A stretch of 64,000 bases of DNA from assembly GCA_024401475.1 (NCBI GenBank), contig JAKSKZ010000001.1:1-64000 (forward strand), given 5' to 3'. A program made the position numbers and the translations under genes. Every line of letters starts with the position of its first letter. Position 1 is the stretch's first letter. Of the stretch, positions 60,628-64,000 are shown piece after piece. Source of the DNA: Paludibacteraceae bacterium. GTDB lineage: Bacteria; Bacteroidota; Bacteroidia; Bacteroidales; Paludibacteraceae. Below the pieces are notes generated by a model that worked only from the letters and a program-made list of their open reading frames with translations, was not told the DNA's origin and did no database searches.

Positions 60628-60638
60628 AGAATCATAGA

Positions 60639-61994
60639 CTATCCACCGAAGTTATCGAAGCGAATCATATCGTCTTCAACGCCCAAACTATGGAGCAAGT
60701 CAAGAACGGTCTTCGCCATCATCGGAGGTCCACACAAGTAATACTCACAATCTTCCGGATTCTCGTGTTGCTTCAAGTAGGTATCACCCATCACAGGAGC
60801 AACGAAGCCTGGCGTATATTTAACACCTGCCGCATCGGCCTTTGGATCTGGATTATCCAAAGCCAAGTGGAAATGGAAGTTAGGGAAATCCTTTTCCAAT
60901 TGCAAGAAGTCATCCAAGAACGGAATCTCCTCCAAAGCTCGTGCTCCATAGAAGTAGTGCATTGGACGGTTGCGATCTTCATCCTTAACACCATTACCCT
61001 TCAACATATGCATGATTTGCGCACGAAGAGGAGCCATACCGGCACCACCACCGACCCAAATCATCTCTCTGCCAGAACCATATACAGGACGGAACTCACC
61101 GTAAGGGCCCGACATGAATACCTTGTCTCCGGGTTTCAAGTTGAAGATGTAAGAAGATGCAATACCTGGATTTATATCTTCAAATATACTCTCTCCAGGA
61201 GCCAATACGTTAGGAATCTTATTTCCTTCTGCATCCAAAAGCGGCTTACCTGTCTTAGGATCCATCTTAAAGCGAGGCTTCATAGGAGGAGTGGCAATAC
61301 GAACGTTCAACGTAATGATATCACCCTCATCCGGATAGTTGGCCATTGAGTAAGCTCGAATGGTATCCGTTGGGTTAACACAATGAAGGTCAAACATTTT
61401 GTTTTTCTCCCAATAAGGAAGATAAACGTTTCCAATAAGTTCCTTGTCGAAATCAGAATATTTGATATCAAACTTAGGGATACGGATTTGAGCGTAAGAA
61501 CCTGGTTCGAAATCCATGTGCTCACCCTTAGGCAACGCCACCTTGTACTCCTTGATGAATGTAGCCACATTCTTGTTTCCAATAACTGTACACTCCCACT
61601 CTTTAACACCCAATACAGACTCTGACACCTTAAGAGCCATATCACCTTTCACCTTAACTTGGCAACCCAAACGCCAATGATCCTTTTGCTCCTTGCGAGA
61701 GAAGAATCCCTTTTCAGAAGGAAGAATTTCACCTCCACCCTCTACAACTTGACATTTGCACTGACCGCAAGCACCCTTACCACCACAAGCAGATGGCAAA
61801 TAGACACCTTTGGCAGATAGAGCATTTAGCAAAGATGAACCCGACTCAACCTCAATAGGAGCCTCGCCGTTCATGGTAATCTTCACCTTGCCTGATGGCA
61901 CCAAATAATTCTTGGCAACCAACAAAATGATTACGAGAAGAAGGATAACCGCAAGGAATACCCCAATACTCGCCATTATTAAATTCATATCCAT
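60639..61994 (-). CDS. nqrF: Na+-translocating NADH:quinone reductase subunit F
   Basis: The 451-residue protein is the NADH-oxidising entry subunit. An N-terminal membrane helix (VFLAVILLLVIILLVAKNYL) is followed by a 2Fe-2S ferredoxin domain with Cys70, Cys76, Cys79 and Cys111 (SACGGKGACGQC), an FAD-binding domain (RAYSMANYP) and an NADH-binding domain (MIWVGGGAGMAPLRAQI). The operon order F-E-D-C is seen reading from the 3' end. Confidence 0.97.
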   Translation of the reverse strand: MDMNLIMASIGVFLAVILLLVIILLVAKNYLVPSGKVKITMNGEAPIEVESGSSLLNALSAKGVYLPSACGGKGACGQCKCQVVEGGGEILPSEKGFFSRKEQKDHWRLGCQVKVKGDMALKVSESVLGVKEWECTVIGNKNVATFIKEYKVALPKGEHMDFEPGSYAQIRIPKFDIKYSDFDKELIGNVYLPYWEKNKMFDLHCVNPTDTIRAYSMANYPDEGDIITLNVRIATPPMKPRFKMDPKTGKPLLDAEGNKIPNVLAPGESIFEDINPGIASSYIFNLKPGDKVFMSGPYGEFRPVYGSGREMIWVGGGAGMAPLRAQIMHMLKGNGVKDEDRNRPMHYFYGARALEEIPFLDDFLQLEKDFPNFHFHLALDNPDPKADAAGVKYTPGFVAPVMGDTYLKQHENPEDCEYYLCGPPMMAKTVLDLLHSLGVEDDMIRFDNFGG

Positions 61995-62008
61995 TGTTTA
62001 TCCTTTCT

Positions 62009-62635
62009 TTAAATCTTCAAACCAGAGAAACACATAAACGCCATTGCCATAAGACCCACGGTAATAAATGTAATACCAAGACCTCTCAATGGTGCAGGCA
62101 CGTTAGAGTAGGCCAACTTCTCACGGATAGCTGCCAAACCAACGATAGCCAACAACCAGCCAATACCAGAACCCAAAGCATAAGCAATAGCATCAGACAC
62201 TCCGCCAATGTATTGTGTACTTTCTGGATCCATTGTAATACGTTGCTGCATGAACAAAGAAGCTCCCATGATAGCACAGTTTACTGCAATCAAAGGCAAG
62301 AATATACCCAATGACGCATAAAGACTTGGTGAGAATCTTTCCACAATCATCTCAACCAATTGCACAATACCTGCAATCACAGCAATGAAAAGGATGAAAC
62401 TCAAGAAACTCAAGTCAACACCATCAACCAAGCAATCTGGTCCCAAAACCTTAGTCTGCAACAAATAGTTGACAGGCAACGTTATGAGAAGCACAAATGT
62501 AACTGCAACGCCCAAACCGAACGCTGTCTTCACATTCTTTGATACTGCCAAATATGAACACATACCAAGGAAGAATGCGAAAATCATATTATCCACAAAG
62601 ATAGAGCGGATCAATAAACTAAAAAAATGTTCCAT
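62009..62635 (-). CDS. nqrE: Na+-translocating NADH:quinone reductase subunit E
   Basis: The 208-residue protein has six membrane helices and the NqrE segment [20 protein letters not shown] with a conserved Cys in a membrane helix, plus [15 protein letters not shown]. Together with NqrD it holds the membrane-bound iron site between the two halves. It is followed after 14 nt by nqrF. Confidence 0.96.
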   Translation of the reverse strand: MEHFFSLLIRSIFVDNMIFAFFLGMCSYLAVSKNVKTAFGLGVAVTFVLLITLPVNYLLQTKVLGPDCLVDGVDLSFLSFILFIAVIAGIVQLVEMIVERFSPSLYASLGIFLPLIAVNCAIMGASLFMQQRITMDPESTQYIGGVSDAIAYALGSGIGWLLAIVGLAAIREKLAYSNVPAPLRGLGITFITVGLMAMAFMCFSGLKI

Positions 62636-62662
62636 ATTCTATTCTAAATTATTGGTATGTAA

Positions 62663-63301
62663 TTATTTCTCTTGCAAATCCTTATTAAATGCGCGTTGAG
62701 CCCAGATAACACAAGCAACGAGAATCAATGCCATTGGAGCCAACAACATCAAACCATTGTTTACATATCCTAACTCATAAACACAATCAGGAATAACTTG
62801 GAACCCGAAAAGGCAACCGGAGCCCAAAAGTTCACGGAAAAAGGCAATGACAACCAAAATGATTGCATAACCCAAACCATTTCCAACTCCATCAAGGAAT
62901 GAATCCCATGGTTTGTTTTGCAAAGCAAAAGCTTCCAAACGTCCCATCAAGATACAGTTAGTGATGATAAGTCCCACATATACCGAAAGTTGTACGCTCA
63001 CATCATATACGAATGCCTTCAAGACATTGCTCACAATAGTTACCAAAGCAGCAACTACTACCAATTGCACAATGATACGGATACGGTTGGGAACCAACTT
63101 ACGCATCAACGACATCACAACATTTGCCACAGCCAAGATAGCCGTTACTGACAAACCCATCACAATGGCTGGCTTCAATTGGGCAGTTACCGCCAATGCA
63201 GAACAGATACCAAGAATCTGAACCGTAACTGGGTTGTTCACACTTAGCGGATTTACGAATACCTCTTGATTCTTTTTAGAAAACATATTCTCTCCTCCCA
63301 T
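62663..63301 (-). CDS. nqrD: Na+-translocating NADH:quinone reductase subunit D
   Basis: The 212-residue protein has six membrane helices and the NqrD landmarks NPVTVQILGICSALAVTAQL and YVGLIITNCILMGRLEAFAL. Its start overlaps the last base of nqrC. A second Met at codon 6 is possible. Confidence 0.96.
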   Translation of the reverse strand: MGGENMFSKKNQEVFVNPLSVNNPVTVQILGICSALAVTAQLKPAIVMGLSVTAILAVANVVMSLMRKLVPNRIRIIVQLVVVAALVTIVSNVLKAFVYDVSVQLSVYVGLIITNCILMGRLEAFALQNKPWDSFLDGVGNGLGYAIILVVIAFFRELLGSGCLFGFQVIPDCVYELGYVNNGLMLLAPMALILVACVIWAQRAFNKDLQEK

Positions 63302-63963
63302 TAATTATTTAAAAATCCTTTATAACGAGAAAGGCAACCCTTCAGCATGGCATCAACACCCTTTGAAGTGATTGTACCACCAGAGATACCATCTACTTGA
63401 TAATCTGGCTTTGAAACCTTTCCGTTCTTCTCTACACCAAGAGCCACATTTCCATTCTCAAGAACGCGCTTGCCAGCGAAACGAGATTGGAACTTTTCTG
63501 TTGCAATCTCTGCACCCAATCCTGGTGTCTCACCCTCATGCGAGAAATATACGCCGTAAACAGTATTCTTGTCTGCATTCAAGCCTACATAACCCCAAAT
63601 TGGGCCCCATAGACCAGCACCCTTCACTGGAATGACATATTTAGTCTCGCCATTTACATTACATACATAAAGAGGCAACTCATCTTCTGATTTAGCAGAA
63701 ACCTTGAAACCTCCATTTTGAGACTTTACATTGCAGTTCAAATCCAAGATTTGGTCTGCCTTGACATACTGGTTGAAAGCAGCCTCAGCATCCTCCACTT
63801 CGTGTATATTCAACGCACTCAAAATCTGCTTCATCTTATCCAACTCAACGTTTTTATCTTGCTGCTCCTTCAAAGAAGAGGCAACACACGCAAGGAGGAA
63901 CGCAACGACAACAACCATCACCGCTGCGAAAGTTACAGTATAGCTATTACTATTAGTATTCAT
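63301..63963 (-). CDS. nqrC: Na+-translocating NADH:quinone reductase subunit C
   Basis: The 220-residue protein has one N-terminal membrane helix (VTFAAVMVVVVAFLLACVAS) and a periplasmic FMN-binding domain. The flavin is expected on Thr197 in DGISGGTITSKGV; the usual motif is D-x-x-S-G-A-T, so Ala is replaced by Gly here. Length is slightly short for NqrC but all landmarks are present (VKGAGLWGPIWGYVGL). Confidence 0.95.
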   Translation of the reverse strand: MNTNSNSYTVTFAAVMVVVVAFLLACVASSLKEQQDKNVELDKMKQILSALNIHEVEDAEAAFNQYVKADQILDLNCNVKSQNGGFKVSAKSEDELPLYVCNVNGETKYVIPVKGAGLWGPIWGYVGLNADKNTVYGVYFSHEGETPGLGAEIATEKFQSRFAGKRVLENGNVALGVEKNGKVSKPDYQVDGISGGTITSKGVDAMLKGCLSRYKGFLNN

Positions 63964-63982
63964 ATTCCTTCAACATTAATAG

Positions 63983-64000
63983 TTATTTCACCTTGTTTGC
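63983..64000 (-). CDS. nqrB: Probable nqrB, last codons only (gene continues off window)
   Basis: Reading inward from the window edge on the minus strand gives A-N-K-V-K and a TAA stop (63983-63985), 19 nt before the nqrC ATG. The nqr operon order A-B-C-D-E-F makes nqrB the expected gene. Six codons cannot prove it. Confidence 0.5.
   Translation of the reverse strand, partial: ANKVK

Overview
The window reads as a chromosome segment of a Bacteroidota bacterium, most likely order Bacteroidales. The evidence is the repeated Bacteroidetes promoter box TAnnTTTG, poor Shine-Dalgarno signals, an ATP synthase operon that starts with beta and epsilon, an NQR operon, C-terminal type IX secretion sorting-like tails on secreted proteins, an FISUMP-domain lipoprotein and a MoxR/DUF58 operon. 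I cannot name the genus. No rRNA, tRNA, CRISPR array or phage genes were found.

1-4.2 kb is an accessory island. An IS5-family element enters from the left edge (right end at about 240) and a remnant of a related element lies at 3795-3917. Between them are a secreted-protein gene broken by a frameshift and cut by the IS, and a BstXI-like restriction-modification system: XRE controller and endonuclease on +, N6-adenine methyltransferase and a second XRE regulator on -. A headless gene fragment follows the IS remnant. 4.3-16.2 kb is mainly housekeeping: an FISUMP lipoprotein, a RelA-type ppGpp synthetase with a degenerate hydrolase domain, PspC-UvrB, then SpoIIM/DUF4129/DUF4350/MoxR/DUF58.

16.3-34.5 kb holds a large alpha-2-macroglobulin-like protein without the thioester motif and a Sel1-repeat protein, xanthine phosphoribosyltransferase, an M16 peptidase, a SpoU methyltransferase, a GH9 glycosidase, LepA, a winged-helix protein, an agmatine-deiminase-family enzyme, small exported proteins and a Fur-family regulator. 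35.0-42.1 kb is the complete F1Fo ATP synthase operon (beta, epsilon, AtpI-like, a, c, b, delta, alpha, gamma), followed by glyA.

43.6-55.4 kb is an export and glycan-degradation region: a GLUG-like secreted protein, a gene-poor stretch hiding two tandem micro-genes with the same N-terminus and different tails, a GH141/CBM6-like beta-helix enzyme and a GH2 beta-galactosidase (both with sorting-like tails), and an outer-membrane protein. 55.5-64 kb, all on the minus strand, holds a radical SAM-Nudix fusion whose promoter lies between two identical 18-bp operator-like repeats, purA, a histidine phosphatase and nqrF-E-D-C, with the last codons of a probable nqrB at the edge.

The least explained signals are the twin micro-genes at 47.4-47.6 kb, the paired operators at 57.35-57.42 kb and the IS-bracketed R-M island.
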